NCBI RefSeq assembly: GCF_019247635.1
Contig: NZ_JAFBAR010000025.1
Coordinates: 1 to 39,035, forward strand
DNA length: 39,035 nucleotides
Direction of reading: 5' to 3'
DNA from: Mycobacterium sp.
Lineage (GTDB): Bacteria; Actinomycetota; Actinomycetes; Mycobacteriales; Mycobacteriaceae
In this document: piece by piece, positions 15,981 through 25,337 of the stretch
Position numbering within the stretch: position 1 is the stretch's first letter
How the letters are laid out: the number at the start of each line of letters is the position of its first letter
The notes under the pieces: generated by a model
What the model was told of the DNA's origin: nothing
Seen by the model: only the letters and a program-made list of their open reading frames with translations
The model's database searches: none
Position numbers and translations under genes: made by a program

Positions 15981-17399
15981 GTGAGCATTCCGAACGTGCT
16001 GGCCAACCGCTACGCCAGCGCCGAAATGGTCGCCATCTGGTCGCCGGAGGCCAAGGTGGTCGCCGAGCGGCGGCTGTGGATCGCGGTGTTGCGCGCGCAG
16101 GCCGAGCTGGGTGTGGATGTTCCGCCCGAAGCGATCCCCGACTATGAACGGGTGCTCGACGACGTCGACCTGCCCTCGATCGCCGCCCGCGAACGGGTGC
16201 TGCGCCACGACGTCAAGGCCCGCATCGAGGAATTCAACGCGCTGGCCGGCCACGAGCACGTGCACAAGGGCATGACCAGCCGCGACCTGACCGAGAACGT
16301 TGAGCAGTTGCAGATCCGCCGGTCGATGGAATTGGTTTTCTCCCACGGGATTGCGGTGGTCGCGCGGCTCGCCGAGCGGGCGGTGGCCTACCGTGACCTC
16401 GTCATGGCCGGCCGCAGCCACAACGTCGCCGCCCAGGCCACCACATTGGGCAAACGGTTCGCCTCCGCGGCTCAGGAGACGCTGACCGCGCTGACCAGGC
16501 TGCGCGAGCTGATCGACCGCTACCCCCTGCGGGGTATCAAGGGCCCGATGGGCACCGCGCAGGACATGCTCGACCTGCTCGACGGCGACGGCACCAAACT
16601 CGCCCAATTGGAACGGCGAGTCACCGAATTCTTGGGCTTCTCAACCGTTTTGATCAGCGTCGGGCAGGTGTATCCGCGTTCGCTGGACCACGACGTGGTG
16701 TCAGCGCTGGTGCAGCTCGGGGCGGGGCCGTCGTCGCTGGCGCACACCATCCGGCTGATGGCCGGGCACGAGCTGGTCACCGAGGGCTTCGCGGAGGGAC
16801 AGGTCGGCTCGTCGGCGATGCCACACAAGATGAACACTCGAAGCTGCGAACGAGTCAACGGGCTGCAGGTGGTGTTGCGCGGGTACGGGTCCATGGCCGC
16901 CGAACTGGCCGGCGCACAGTGGAACGAGGGCGACGTGTTCTGCTCGGTGGTGCGTCGAGTTGCGTTGCCGGACAGCTTCTTTGCCATCGACGGACAGATC
17001 GAGACGTTTCTGACGGTGCTCGACGAGTTCGGCGCCTACCCGGCGGTCATCCAGCGAGAGTTGGATCGCTACCTGCCGTTCCTGGCCACCACGAAGGTGT
17101 TGATCGCGGCGGTGCGGGCCGGCATGGGTCGCGAGTCGGCGCACCACGTGATCCGCGAACATGCGGTGGCCACGGCATTGGCCATGCGCGAACGGGGCGC
17201 GGAGCCCGACCTGTTGGACCGGTTGGCCGCCGACGAGCGGCTGCCACTGGACCGGGGGGCGCTGGACGCCGCACTGGCCGACAAGAAGGCCTTCATCGGC
17301 GCGGCGGGCGACCAGGTCGACGCGGTGGTCGCTGAAGTGGACGCGTTGGTGGCGCGGCACCCGGAGGCCGCCAAGTACACGCCCGGGGCGATCCTGTGA
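15981..17399 (+). CDS. purB: Adenylosuccinate lyase
   Basis: Fumarase/aspartase-superfamily enzyme acting twice in purine synthesis: it cleaves SAICAR to AICAR and adenylosuccinate to AMP, releasing fumarate. 472 aa, equal to M. tuberculosis PurB. The signature loop [10 protein letters not shown] lies at about 276-285 with catalytic serine 277 or 278; [16 protein letters not shown] (about 91-106) holds further active-site residues. GTG 15981 gives the expected start [13 protein letters not shown]; the longer open frame is not used. The stop overlaps the cyp126 start as GTGA, so a housekeeping purine gene is translationally coupled to a P450. Confidence 0.97.
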   Translation: MSIPNVLANRYASAEMVAIWSPEAKVVAERRLWIAVLRAQAELGVDVPPEAIPDYERVLDDVDLPSIAARERVLRHDVKARIEEFNALAGHEHVHKGMTSRDLTENVEQLQIRRSMELVFSHGIAVVARLAERAVAYRDLVMAGRSHNVAAQATTLGKRFASAAQETLTALTRLRELIDRYPLRGIKGPMGTAQDMLDLLDGDGTKLAQLERRVTEFLGFSTVLISVGQVYPRSLDHDVVSALVQLGAGPSSLAHTIRLMAGHELVTEGFAEGQVGSSAMPHKMNTRSCERVNGLQVVLRGYGSMAAELAGAQWNEGDVFCSVVRRVALPDSFFAIDGQIETFLTVLDEFGAYPAVIQRELDRYLPFLATTKVLIAAVRAGMGRESAHHVIREHAVATALAMRERGAEPDLLDRLAADERLPLDRGALDAALADKKAFIGAAGDQVDAVVAEVDALVARHPEAAKYTPGAIL

Positions 17400-18640
17400 C
17401 CCTCGCCGGCGCGGTCTCCGGGATCGACTTCACCGACCTGGACAACTTCGCCAATGGGTTTCCGCACCAGCTGTTCGCGGTCCATCGGCGCGAGGCGCCC
17501 GTGTACTGGCATGAGCCGACCGAGAATACCCCCGACGGCGAGGGCTTCTGGTCCGTAGCGACGTACGCGGAAACCCTTGAAGTGCTGCGTGATCCACTGA
17601 CCTACTCGTCGGTGAGCGGCGGTGAGCGGGCGTACGGCGGCACGCTGTTGCAGGACCTGGCCATCGCGGGTCAGGTGCTCAACATGATGGACGACCCGCG
17701 GCATTCGCAGATCCGGCGGTTGGTGAGCTCCGGGCTGACGCCGCGGATGATCCGCCGCGTCGAGGACGATCTGCGTGCCCGTGCGCGCCGGCTGCTGGAT
17801 GCCGTTGTGCCCGGCGAGCCATTCGACTTCCTGGTCGACGTCGCCGCCGAACTGCCGATGCAGATGATCTGCATCCTGCTGGGAGTGCCGGAGTCCGAAC
17901 GGCATTGGCTGTTCGAGGCGATCGAGCCGCAGTTCGATTTCGGAGGGGCGCGAAGGGCAGCATTGTCGCAGATTTCGGTTGCGGAGGCCGGGTCGCGGAT
18001 GTACGAGTACGGGCAGCAGTTGATCGCCTCGAAGCGGGTGCAACCAACCGACGACATGTTGTCGGTCGTGGTGAATGCGACGCTCGACGACCCGGATGCG
18101 TCCGCCATGTCCGATATTGAGCTATACCTGTTCTTCAGCCTGCTGTTCAGCGCTGGGGCGGAGACGACGCGTAACGCGGTCGCGGGCGGTCTGCTGGCGC
18201 TGGCCGACCATCCGACGCAATGGCTAAGGCTGCGTGGCGATTTCGAGTTGTTGCCGACGGCGGTCGAGGAGATGATCCGATGGACGTCGCCGTCGCCGTC
18301 CAAGCGGCGCACCGCGACTCGCGACGTCACACTCGGTGGACAACCGATCGAGGCGGGGCAGAAGGTGCAGATCTGGGAGGGCTCGGCCAACCGCGACGCC
18401 GATGTGTTCGATCGCGCCGACGAGTTCGACATCACCCGAAAGCCCAATCCGCACTTAGGTTTCGGGCAGGGTATCCACTACTGCCTGGGCGCCAATCTGG
18501 CCCGCTTGGAGCTGCGGGTGTTGTTCGAGGAGATGCTGTCGCGCTTCGGCGCGGTGCGAGTGGTCGAGCCCGTCGAATGGACACGCAGCAACCGGCATAC
18601 CGGCATTCGGCACCTGGTTGTGGAATTCACGCCGTCATGA
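17396..18640 (+). CDS. cyp126: Cytochrome P450 CYP126
   Basis: Soluble class I P450 of 414 aa, equal in length to CYP126 (Rv0778). Heme ligand Cys363 lies in [10 protein letters not shown], the I-helix motif AGAETT spans 253-258, and ExxR is Glu292 and Arg295. The C-helix motif [13 protein letters not shown] is typical. GTG start inside the purB stop (GTGA). No ferredoxin gene is adjacent. CYP126 is an orphan P450 whose physiological substrate I do not know; its linkage to purB suggests co-expression with purine synthesis. Confidence 0.96.
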   Translation: MTLAGAVSGIDFTDLDNFANGFPHQLFAVHRREAPVYWHEPTENTPDGEGFWSVATYAETLEVLRDPLTYSSVSGGERAYGGTLLQDLAIAGQVLNMMDDPRHSQIRRLVSSGLTPRMIRRVEDDLRARARRLLDAVVPGEPFDFLVDVAAELPMQMICILLGVPESERHWLFEAIEPQFDFGGARRAALSQISVAEAGSRMYEYGQQLIASKRVQPTDDMLSVVVNATLDDPDASAMSDIELYLFFSLLFSAGAETTRNAVAGGLLALADHPTQWLRLRGDFELLPTAVEEMIRWTSPSPSKRRTATRDVTLGGQPIEAGQKVQIWEGSANRDADVFDRADEFDITRKPNPHLGFGQGIHYCLGANLARLELRVLFEEMLSRFGAVRVVEPVEWTRSNRHTGIRHLVVEFTPS

Positions 18641-18740
18641 CACTGCCGGAGCGCCGTATCCGGGCCCTACCAACCGCCGTATTCTTGCCCGCCGCGGCGC
18701 ACCCGGCCGGGGTGGGCTCGCTCGAGGGGTGAATTCGCAT

Positions 18741-18797
18741 CGAGATTGCCGCCATGGTCGTGGTGGGGGCTAATTAACAGCCCTCACGGCAATCTCG
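18741..18797. terminator. Hairpin between convergent cyp126 and membrane-protein genes
   Basis: Perfect 11-bp outer arms at 18741-18751 (CGAGATTGCCG) and 18787-18797 (CGGCAATCTCG), plus inner arms GGGCT (18767-18771) and AGCCC (18779-18783). It sits between the stop codons of two convergent genes, so it could serve as a bidirectional, U-tract-less terminator. Confidence 0.6.
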
Positions 18798-18811
18798 GCG
18801 CCCAAGCGCCC

Positions 18812-18832
18812 GGCGCCCGGCGCCCGGCGCCC
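18812..18832 (+). repeat. GGCGCCC heptamer tandem repeat (x3)
   Basis: Three exact copies of GGCGCCC, preceded by a partial copy (18807-18811) and another full copy at 18797-18803. The unit contains the 6-bp palindrome GGCGCC. It ends four bases before the stop of the membrane-protein gene, and may vary in copy number by slippage. Confidence 0.6.
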
Positions 18833-18836
18833 AACG

Positions 18837-19451
18837 TCAGCGGACCCTGATCCCGGCCGAGCGCAGCTCCAATGCGGCCAACGAGCGCATGGTTATCGGG
18901 TCCTCGCGGCGCCACGCGGCAACCGGATCCGCGCTGACCTTCGCCAACTTAGCCGGCGCACGGTTTGCCAAGGCCCGCAGCGCCAACAGCTGCTCCCCGG
19001 CTGGCGTCGCCGCCAGCGCGGTGACAACCCATTTGCGGCGGAAGAACCGGACCCGCAGAAACAACCATGGCATCGTCACCGCGAGAATCGGCGGCGAGGC
19101 GACCGCCAGAGCAAGCAACACCGCGAGCCAACTCGCCGTGCTATCCAGGCTGTGGCCCGCTCCAGCGATATCGAGGGCGGCCTCGGCCGCTGCGGTGATG
19201 GGCTTGCTCACCGCGTCGCCGACCACCGGGATGCGCTGCGCGCTATGGCCCGCTGACGCCAGATTGCCCGCGATTCCCTGCGAACCGCTCTCGAGTTGGC
19301 GGCCGGCCTCGCCGATCGTCGCGATGGCGCTGTGCACGGCCAGGCCGACGAACACCCATACCGTCGTCCACAGCGAGACGCTGATATCGCTGAACAGTTG
19401 GGTCAACAGTCGGAGGGGCCTGGTGGAATAGGGCAAAAACCGCGATCTCAT
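18837..19451 (-). CDS. Membrane protein (Rv0779c-type), unknown function
   Basis: 204 aa. Two probable membrane segments are visible: about residues 25-45 (VSLWTTVWVFVGLAVHSAIA) and 107-132 (WLAVLLALAVASPPILAVTMPWLFL). Between them is an Ala/Gly-rich loop, and the C terminus is a basic cytoplasmic tail (RFFRRKW, then an Arg/Lys-rich helix). No catalytic motif is seen. Its start is only 52 bp from divergent purC, so the two share an upstream region. Function unknown. Confidence 0.85.
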   Translation of the reverse strand: MRSRFLPYSTRPLRLLTQLFSDISVSLWTTVWVFVGLAVHSAIATIGEAGRQLESGSQGIAGNLASAGHSAQRIPVVGDAVSKPITAAAEAALDIAGAGHSLDSTASWLAVLLALAVASPPILAVTMPWLFLRVRFFRRKWVVTALAATPAGEQLLALRALANRAPAKLAKVSADPVAAWRREDPITMRSLAALELRSAGIRVR

Positions 19452-19491
19452 AGTGCCGATCCCAGCACAGGGCCGCCGTCAACGTGCCGGA

Positions 19492-19497
19492 TAGGCT
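19492..19497 (+). promoter_or_regulatory. -10 hexamer of purC (TAGGCT)
   Basis: TANNNT hexamer six bases before the purC ATG, leaving no room for a ribosome-binding site; predicts a leaderless mRNA. Confidence 0.5.
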
Positions 19498-19503
19498 GAC
19501 CCG

Positions 19504-20397
19504 ATGCGCCCCGCCTTGTCCGACTACCAGCATTTGGCCAGCGGCAAAGTCCGCGAGATCTACCGCGTCGACGACGAGCACCTGCTGCTGGTGGCCAGCG
19601 ATCGAATCTCGGCCTACGACTACGTGCTGGACAGCATCATCCCCGACAAGGGACGCATCTTGACCGCGATGAGCGTGTTCTTCTTCGGCTTGGTCGAGGC
19701 GCCCAACCATCTGGCCGGACCACCGGACGACCCGCGGATACCCGATGAAGTGCTGGGCCGTGCGTTGGTGGTGCGCGAGCTAGAGATGATGCCGGTGGAG
19801 TGTGTGGCCCGGGGCTATCTGACCGGCTCGGGATTGCTGGATTATCAGGCGACCGGGCAGCTCTGCGGGATCCCGCTACCTCCCGGTTTGGTCGAGGCCA
19901 GCAAGTTCGCCGAGCCGCTGTTCACCCCCGCAACCAAGGCCGCGCTGGGAGACCATGACGAGAACATTCCGTTTGCCCGGGTCATCGAGATGGTCGGCGC
20001 CGTGCGTGCAAATCAACTGCGCGACCGCACGATTCAGATCTATGTGCAGGCCGCCGATCACGCGCTGAGGAAAGGAATCATCATCGCCGACACCAAGTTC
20101 GAATTCGGCGCCGATCCCCACGGCAACCTCGTGCTGGCCGACGAGATCTTCACCCCGGATTCCTCGCGATACTGGCCAGCCGACGAGTACAAACCCGGCG
20201 TGGTCCAGACGAGCTTTGACAAACAGTTCGTCCGCAACTGGCTGACCAGCCCAGCGTCCGGGTGGGATCGCGGCGGGACGAAGCCCCCGCCGCCGCTGCC
20301 CGACGACATCATCGACGCCACCCGGGGCCGTTACATCGATGCCTACGAACGGATTTCCGGTCTACGCTTTGACGACTGGATCGGAGCCAGCACATGA
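19504..20397 (+). CDS. purC: SAICAR synthetase
   Basis: Phosphoribosylaminoimidazole-succinocarboxamide synthase, purine synthesis: CAIR plus aspartate plus ATP gives SAICAR. 297 aa, the normal size for the actinobacterial enzyme. Motifs are [27 protein letters not shown] (nucleotide site), [25 protein letters not shown] and [14 protein letters not shown]. Followed by ptrB with an ATGA overlap, so purC heads a two-gene unit with a peptidase. Its product is a substrate of PurB, encoded 3.5 kb upstream. Confidence 0.97.
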   Translation: MRPALSDYQHLASGKVREIYRVDDEHLLLVASDRISAYDYVLDSIIPDKGRILTAMSVFFFGLVEAPNHLAGPPDDPRIPDEVLGRALVVRELEMMPVECVARGYLTGSGLLDYQATGQLCGIPLPPGLVEASKFAEPLFTPATKAALGDHDENIPFARVIEMVGAVRANQLRDRTIQIYVQAADHALRKGIIIADTKFEFGADPHGNLVLADEIFTPDSSRYWPADEYKPGVVQTSFDKQFVRNWLTSPASGWDRGGTKPPPPLPDDIIDATRGRYIDAYERISGLRFDDWIGAST

Positions 20398-22538
20398 CGG
20401 GCACGCCCCCGGTAGCCAAGCGCGTCGACACGCGTCGGGAACACCACGGTGACGTGTTCAACGATCCTTACGAGTGGTTGCGTGACAAGCAAAATCCCGA
20501 TGTCATTGCGTACCTCGAGGCCGAAAACGAGTATGTCGATCAGCACACGGCTGACCAAGAACAATTGCGGCAGAAGATCTTTGATGAAATCAAGGCCCGC
20601 ACCAAGGAAACCGACATGTCGGTTCCGATTCGCGAAGGCAACTGGTGGTACTACGGCCGTACCTTCGAGGGCAAACAATACGCTGCCCACTGTCGTTGCC
20701 CGGTAGCCGATCCCGACGACTGGAACCCACCAGAGTTGAGCGAGGACGCCGATGTGCCCGGCGAGCAGGTTTGGCTCGACTCGAACGCGGAGGCGGAGGG
20801 CCACAACTTCTTCGCCCTGGGCGCGGCCAGCGTCAGCCCGGACGGCAATCTGCTCGCGTACTCTTTCGACGTCTCCGGTGACGAGCGATACAACCTGCGG
20901 TTCAAGGACTTACGCACCGGAGAGTTATACCCGGACCAGATCGATGGCATCGGCGCGGGAGCCACTTGGGCCGCGGACAACCGCACGGTGTATTACGTGA
21001 CCCTCGATGCGGCCCACCGTCCCGATACGGTGTGGCGCCATCGTTTGGGTTCGGGCGAGGAAGCCGAGCAGGTGTATCGCGAAGCCGACGAGCGGTTCTT
21101 CATCAATGTATGGTCCTCCCGCAGCGAGGCATACATCTTCATTGCCGCGGGCTCGAGCCTCACGTCCGAATACCGCTACGCCGACTCGAACGACCCGAAT
21201 GCCCAATTCAACGTGGTGCTGCCGCGGCGTGAGGGTGTCGAGTACTCGGTGGCACACGCCGTCGTGGGCGGAGAAAACCGCTTCGTCATCCTGCACAACG
21301 ACGGCGCGGTGAACTTCACCCTGGTGGATGCCCCGGTCGACGATCCAACACGGCAGCGCACCCTGATCGCACACCGTGACGACGTCCGGCTTGACGGCAT
21401 GACAACCTTCGCCAACCATCTGGTGGTCAGCTACCGGCGTGCGGCGCTGCCCCGAATCCAGCTGTGGCCCATCGCTCTCGACGGTGGGTACGGCGTCCCT
21501 GAGGAAATCTCGTTCGACTCAGAGCTGATGTCGGCCGGCCTCGGACCCAACCTGAATTGGGATTCGCCCAAATTGCGGATCAGGGCAACGTCGTTCGTTA
21601 CCCCGCCGCGGATCTACGATTTGGACCTGCCCACCGGCGAACGTACCTTGCTGCGGGAACACCCCGTGCTGGGCGACTTCCGATCCACCGACTACGTCGA
21701 ACGGCGCGACTGGGCGGTTGCCGACGACGGCACCCAGATCCCGGTATCGATCGTGCACCGCGCCGATGTCGAATTCCCGGCGCCGGCACTGCTTTACGGA
21801 TATGGCGCTTATGAGGCCTGCTCGGATCCTAGCTTTTCCATTCCACGGTTGTCCCTACTCGACCGCGGCATGGTGTACGTCGTTGCCCATGTCCGTGGCG
21901 GCGGTGAGATGGGCCGGCTGTGGTATGAGCACGGCAAGTTGCTGGAGAAGAAAAACACCTTTACCGACTTCATCTCGGTGGCAAGGTATTTAGTGGACTC
22001 CGGCGTGACTCGACCACAGGAAATGGTGGCCTACGGCGGCAGCGCCGGCGGACTGCTGGTCGGCGCGGTAGCCAACATGGCACCGGATCTCTTTGCCGGA
22101 ATACTTGCGGTGGTCCCGTTCGTCGATGCGCTGACCACCATCCTGGATCCGTCGTTGCCGCTCACCGTCACGGAGTGGGAGGAATGGGGAAACCCGTTGC
22201 AAGACAGCGATGTCTACGCATACATGAAGTCATATTCTCCCTACGAGAACGTGGCGGCCAAGCATTATCCGCCAATCCTGGCGATGACTTCGCTGAACGA
22301 CACCAGGGTCTACTACGTAGAGCCGGCCAAATGGGTTGCGGCCTTGCGGCACACCAAGACTGACGATAATCCGGTGCTATTGAAGACCGAGATGGAGGCC
22401 GGGCACGGTGGCGTCAGCGGCCGGTACAAGGCGTGGGCGGAAGTCGCGTTCTACTATGCGTGGCTGCTAGCCGCCGCCAAGTGCGACCAGGGCGCCAGCG
22501 AGCAGGAAGACAGCCTCGATGGCGGTGCGCACGGATAA
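20394..22538 (+). CDS. ptrB: Oligopeptidase B-type S9 peptidase, intact
   Basis: Serine peptidase of the prolyl-oligopeptidase family (S9A) cleaving short peptides, probably after basic residues, in the cytoplasm. 714 aa: an N-terminal seven-bladed propeller (about 75-410) and a C-terminal hydrolase domain. Catalytic triad Ser550 (YGGSAGG), Asp636 (SLNDTR) and His671 (EAGHGG) is complete. In M. tuberculosis the gene is recalled as split into Rv0781 and Rv0782; here there is no interruption. The last 24 codons (after LLAAAK) look unconserved and overlap the convergent DoxX-like gene by 72 bp. Coupled to purC by ATGA. Confidence 0.95.
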   Translation: MTGTPPVAKRVDTRREHHGDVFNDPYEWLRDKQNPDVIAYLEAENEYVDQHTADQEQLRQKIFDEIKARTKETDMSVPIREGNWWYYGRTFEGKQYAAHCRCPVADPDDWNPPELSEDADVPGEQVWLDSNAEAEGHNFFALGAASVSPDGNLLAYSFDVSGDERYNLRFKDLRTGELYPDQIDGIGAGATWAADNRTVYYVTLDAAHRPDTVWRHRLGSGEEAEQVYREADERFFINVWSSRSEAYIFIAAGSSLTSEYRYADSNDPNAQFNVVLPRREGVEYSVAHAVVGGENRFVILHNDGAVNFTLVDAPVDDPTRQRTLIAHRDDVRLDGMTTFANHLVVSYRRAALPRIQLWPIALDGGYGVPEEISFDSELMSAGLGPNLNWDSPKLRIRATSFVTPPRIYDLDLPTGERTLLREHPVLGDFRSTDYVERRDWAVADDGTQIPVSIVHRADVEFPAPALLYGYGAYEACSDPSFSIPRLSLLDRGMVYVVAHVRGGGEMGRLWYEHGKLLEKKNTFTDFISVARYLVDSGVTRPQEMVAYGGSAGGLLVGAVANMAPDLFAGILAVVPFVDALTTILDPSLPLTVTEWEEWGNPLQDSDVYAYMKSYSPYENVAAKHYPPILAMTSLNDTRVYYVEPAKWVAALRHTKTDDNPVLLKTEMEAGHGGVSGRYKAWAEVAFYYAWLLAAAKCDQGASEQEDSLDGGAHG

Positions 22539-22913
22539 CCGCGTCGACATCGACGTGGGCGGATTGGGCATCCGGCTGGCGTAGACGTTGGCCGGAAACA
22601 TGGCCAGCATCAGCGCCAGCAGGCACGCCGCTGCTGCCACCCGGGTGGTGGGCAGCAACAGGCCGATCGCGCCCAGCAGTTCCGCCACGCCGGTGACGGT
22701 GACCAGCAGACCGGGTGCGCGCAACTGGGGCGGCACGATCGCAATGAGGTCGCGGCGCATGGGTGGCGCGAAGTGCGCGACCCCGGTCAGGGCGAACATC
22801 GATGCCAGACCGATGGCGACGGCCGCGGCCCAGGTGTCGGCGTAGCCGGCGCCCAGCCAGCCAGCGATCCGGGCGGCGACGGTGCCAGCCAGCAGAGTAA
22901 TCAACGGCGCCAC
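22467..22913 (-). CDS. DoxX-like small membrane protein
   Basis: 148 aa with four likely membrane helices (about residues 1-20, 28-47, 70-90, 95-112, and a weaker fifth at 132-147). TGVAHF near the second helix and the AELLGAIGLLLP segment resemble DoxX/DoxD-like proteins, implicated in redox or thiol metabolism; biochemical role unproven. The start is GTG 22913, with AGGGG five bases upstream; the frame is open to a TTG at 22979, but that codon lies in the predicted -35 box and is rejected. Divergent from a TetR gene with a shared inverted repeat, implying repression by it. I recall no such gene here in M. tuberculosis. Confidence 0.83.
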   Translation of the reverse strand: MAPLITLLAGTVAARIAGWLGAGYADTWAAAVAIGLASMFALTGVAHFAPPMRRDLIAIVPPQLRAPGLLVTVTGVAELLGAIGLLLPTTRVAAAACLLALMLAMFPANVYASRMPNPPTSMSTRLSVRTAIEAVFLLAGALVALGGG

Positions 22914-22929
22914 GTGAACCCCTAATCTA

Positions 22930-22977
22930 GACAGTGACAAGATCAGCCTCACCGTAGGCGCGGATTTAGTCACTGTC
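22930..22977. promoter_or_regulatory. Inverted repeat GACAGTGAC...GTCACTGTC, likely TetR operator
   Basis: Perfect 9-bp arms at 22930-22938 and 22969-22977, 30 bp apart. The right arm overlaps the -35 of both divergent promoters; the left arm falls just downstream of the predicted DoxX-like transcription start. Such placement suits repression of both genes by the adjacent TetR protein. Confidence 0.6.
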
Positions 22978-22979
22978 AA
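22951..22979 (-). promoter_or_regulatory. Promoter of the DoxX-like gene
   Basis: On the minus strand: -35 TTGACA (22979-22974), consensus; 17-bp spacer; -10 TACGGT (22956-22951). Transcription would start near 22944, giving a leader of about 30 nt that contains the AGGGG ribosome site. Confidence 0.6.
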
Positions 22980-22990
22980 GTTTGCCGCGA

Positions 22991-22996
22991 TATGCT
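22991..22996 (+). promoter_or_regulatory. -10 hexamer of the WHG-domain TetR gene (TATGCT)
   Basis: TANNNT hexamer six bases before GTG 23003, predicting a leaderless transcript; the operator arm at 22969-22977 covers its -35 position. Confidence 0.5.
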
Positions 22997-23002
22997 TGCG
23001 CG

Positions 23003-23566
23003 GTGAGCCGTCCGAGCTACCATCACGGCGACCTGCGGGCCGTCATCCTGACCGAAGCCGCGCGATTGGTGGCCGAGCGTGGCGCGGACCAGGTGTCCCT
23101 GCGCGAGTTAGCCCGCGGCGCGGGCGTGTCGCATGCGGCTCCGGCGCACCATTTCATCGATCGGCGCGGCCTGTTCACCGCTCTGGCCACCGAGGGATTT
23201 CAGCTGCTGGCCGCCGCGCTCGTCGCGTCTCGTCCGCAATTCGCCGACGCGGCGCTGGCCTATGTGCGCTTCGCCATCGAGCACCCCGGCCATTATCAGG
23301 TGATGTTCAACCGGTCGCTGCTCGACCCGTCGGACGCCGAACTGGCCGCCGCCGAAGCCGCCTCCAGCGCGGAGCTCGCTCGAGGGGTGGCCACGCTGCG
23401 GGATCCCAACGCACGCGCCGACCCCGCCGGTGCGCAGCTGGCGGCATGGTCTCTGGTACACGGATTTTCGACACTGTGGCTCAATGATGCGGTCAATGAT
23501 CAAGTTAGACAGGCTGATCCGAAAGAGACCGTCATGCGCATAGCGAAACTTCTATTCGAGGGGTAA
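23003..23566 (+). CDS. TetR/AcrR regulator with WHG-type C-terminal domain
   Basis: 187 aa starting at GTG 23003 (MSRPSYHHGDLR). The N-terminal YHHGDLR motif opens a subgroup of TetR proteins; helix-turn-helix about residues 28-52 (VSLRELARGAGVSHAAPAHHF). The C-terminal AAWSLVHGFSTLW carries the W..VHG signature of the WHG effector domain. Divergent from the DoxX-like gene with a shared 9-bp-arm inverted repeat, which is probably its operator. Its 3' end overlaps the convergent exporter gene by 15 bp. Not recalled at this place in M. tuberculosis, so it and the DoxX-like gene may be a two-gene insertion (or were lost there). Confidence 0.88.
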   Translation: MSRPSYHHGDLRAVILTEAARLVAERGADQVSLRELARGAGVSHAAPAHHFIDRRGLFTALATEGFQLLAAALVASRPQFADAALAYVRFAIEHPGHYQVMFNRSLLDPSDAELAAAEAASSAELARGVATLRDPNARADPAGAQLAAWSLVHGFSTLWLNDAVNDQVRQADPKETVMRIAKLLFEG

Positions 23567-25189
23567 ATGCGCCGCACCGCCGGCTGTTTCGCTGGCCGGT
23601 TTCTTCGGCAGAAACGACGCGGGAATGAAGGTGAACAGTACCAGCACCACCGCGATCACGAACACCGTTGTGTAGGCGCGTGAAAGATCGTGCAGCAAGC
23701 TGCCGGAGAACGCCGGGGTGAGTGACAGCCGAGGTATCGCCGACGGGTCGACCGGGATCCCGGTCGCGGCGGCCTGTTGTTGCAGCAGCGCGATTTTGTT
23801 TGCCGCGGTGATGCTTTCGCTCCGATTGAACTGGTTGGTCAGGATCATCGACATCATCGCGGTCCCCATCGAGCCGCCCACCTGATGACTGACGCTCATC
23901 AGAGTTGTGCCGCGGGCGATTTGGTGCGGGGCCAGCGCCTGTACGGATGCCACGGACAATGGCATCATCGTGCAACCCATGCCCAGGCCCGTGATCGCAA
24001 GCCCGACGAGCAGTGTGGGTCCATAATCGGCTTGCCTTGCGACACCGACGGCGAAAGTACCCAGGCCGGCGGTGATCAGCGCGATGCCGACCAGCACGAT
24101 CTTCCCCGGCCCGCGCCTATCCACCAACGGTCCGGTGAGCCGCATGGTCAGCATCGCACCGAGTCCCTGCGGGATCATGTGCACGCCGGCCTGCATCGGC
24201 GTGTGGTGCAGCACTTGCTGGAAGTAGCTCGGGAGCAGCAGGCCGGCGCCGAAAAAGGCGGTGGCGAACACCAGCATCGTCACGTTGGCCTGGGTGATCA
24301 CCGGGTTGCCGAACAGTCGCAGGTCGATCAAGGGGTGATCGGCGCGATGCCACGCGTGCACGGCGAACGCGGCGATCAACACCAGGCCGATGGTCGCCGG
24401 GATCAACACGTGGCGATCGGCCACGGTCCCGCGGCCCGGGATGGAGGACACGGCGAACAGGAACGTCGCCAGGCCGGGCGAGAGCAGCAGACAGCCGATG
24501 ACGTCGAAGGTTTCCGATCGCGCCGGATGATCCCGCGCGAACACGGCGGCCGCGAGGGCGAGGGTGAGGAGCCCGATCGGCAGGTTGATCAGGAAGATCC
24601 ACCTCCAGCTGGAGGTGTCGATGAGCCAGCCGCCCACGATAGGTCCACAAATAGGCGCGAGCAACATGGGAATGCTCAGGATCGACATCAGCCGGCCGAG
24701 CCGTTTGGGGCCGGCCTCGCGGGTCAGGATGATGAACCCCAACGGCATCAGCATGCCGCCGCCGATGCCCTGCACGATGCGAAACGTGATGAGCTGCAGG
24801 ATATTTGACGCCAGTGCGCACATCAGCGAGCCGAGCATGAAGGCGAACACGGAACCCATGAACAGCCGTTTGGTGCCGAATCTGTCAGCCGCCCATCCCG
24901 TTAACGGGATCACCGTGGCCAGGGCGAGGGTGTAGCCGGTCATGGTCCATCCCACGACGGCCTGGGAAGAGCCGAATTCGGCGATGAACGTGCGTTGCGC
25001 GACGCTGACGACCGTGACGTCGAGGATCGCCATCACCGTGGCCAGGATGCATACGCCGGCCACTCGAAAGAGCGCCGCGTCCAGCTTGTCGGGATAGTCG
25101 TGTTCGTCGGCGCCGGGCGGCCCGGCGGGGGCGGTGGGCGGCGCGTCGGCTGCCCCGGAGCGGGCCTTCTCCATAGTGGACCTAAGCAT
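23552..25189 (-). CDS. emrB: DHA2-family (EmrB/QacA) multidrug exporter
   Basis: Proton-driven major facilitator with 14 predicted membrane helices, 545 aa (Rv0783c-type). Helix 1 is LFRVAGVCILATVMAILDVTVV, whose membrane-embedded Asp is the DHA family D1 motif; the A-type loop is GWAADRFGTKRLF; motif C lies in MLLAPICGPIVGGWLID. Both termini are predicted cytoplasmic. Start taken at ATG 25189; ATG 25174 (MEKARSG) is equally possible, and neither has a strong ribosome site. Substrates cannot be read from sequence. Confidence 0.9.
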   Translation of the reverse strand: MLRSTMEKARSGAADAPPTAPAGPPGADEHDYPDKLDAALFRVAGVCILATVMAILDVTVVSVAQRTFIAEFGSSQAVVGWTMTGYTLALATVIPLTGWAADRFGTKRLFMGSVFAFMLGSLMCALASNILQLITFRIVQGIGGGMLMPLGFIILTREAGPKRLGRLMSILSIPMLLAPICGPIVGGWLIDTSSWRWIFLINLPIGLLTLALAAAVFARDHPARSETFDVIGCLLLSPGLATFLFAVSSIPGRGTVADRHVLIPATIGLVLIAAFAVHAWHRADHPLIDLRLFGNPVITQANVTMLVFATAFFGAGLLLPSYFQQVLHHTPMQAGVHMIPQGLGAMLTMRLTGPLVDRRGPGKIVLVGIALITAGLGTFAVGVARQADYGPTLLVGLAITGLGMGCTMMPLSVASVQALAPHQIARGTTLMSVSHQVGGSMGTAMMSMILTNQFNRSESITAANKIALLQQQAAATGIPVDPSAIPRLSLTPAFSGSLLHDLSRAYTTVFVIAVVLVLFTFIPASFLPKKPASETAGGAAHLPLE

Positions 25190-25337
25190 ATCGAGGCGGA
25201 TTGCAGCGAACGACCCTGCACCCTGCCAGCGAGCCCGGAATCCGCTTTCGTCGAAGCGGCCTCTACCGGGTTTGATAGATGCCTGGCGTCTGCGTGTCCT
25301 TCACCGTCCCGACACTTGAGCTCGGCAAACTGCGGGT

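Noticed and set aside
22914..22979. TTG start at 22979 for the DoxX-like gene
   Set aside because: The codon is part of the TTGACA -35 box and precedes the predicted transcription start; GTG 22913 has a proper ribosome site.
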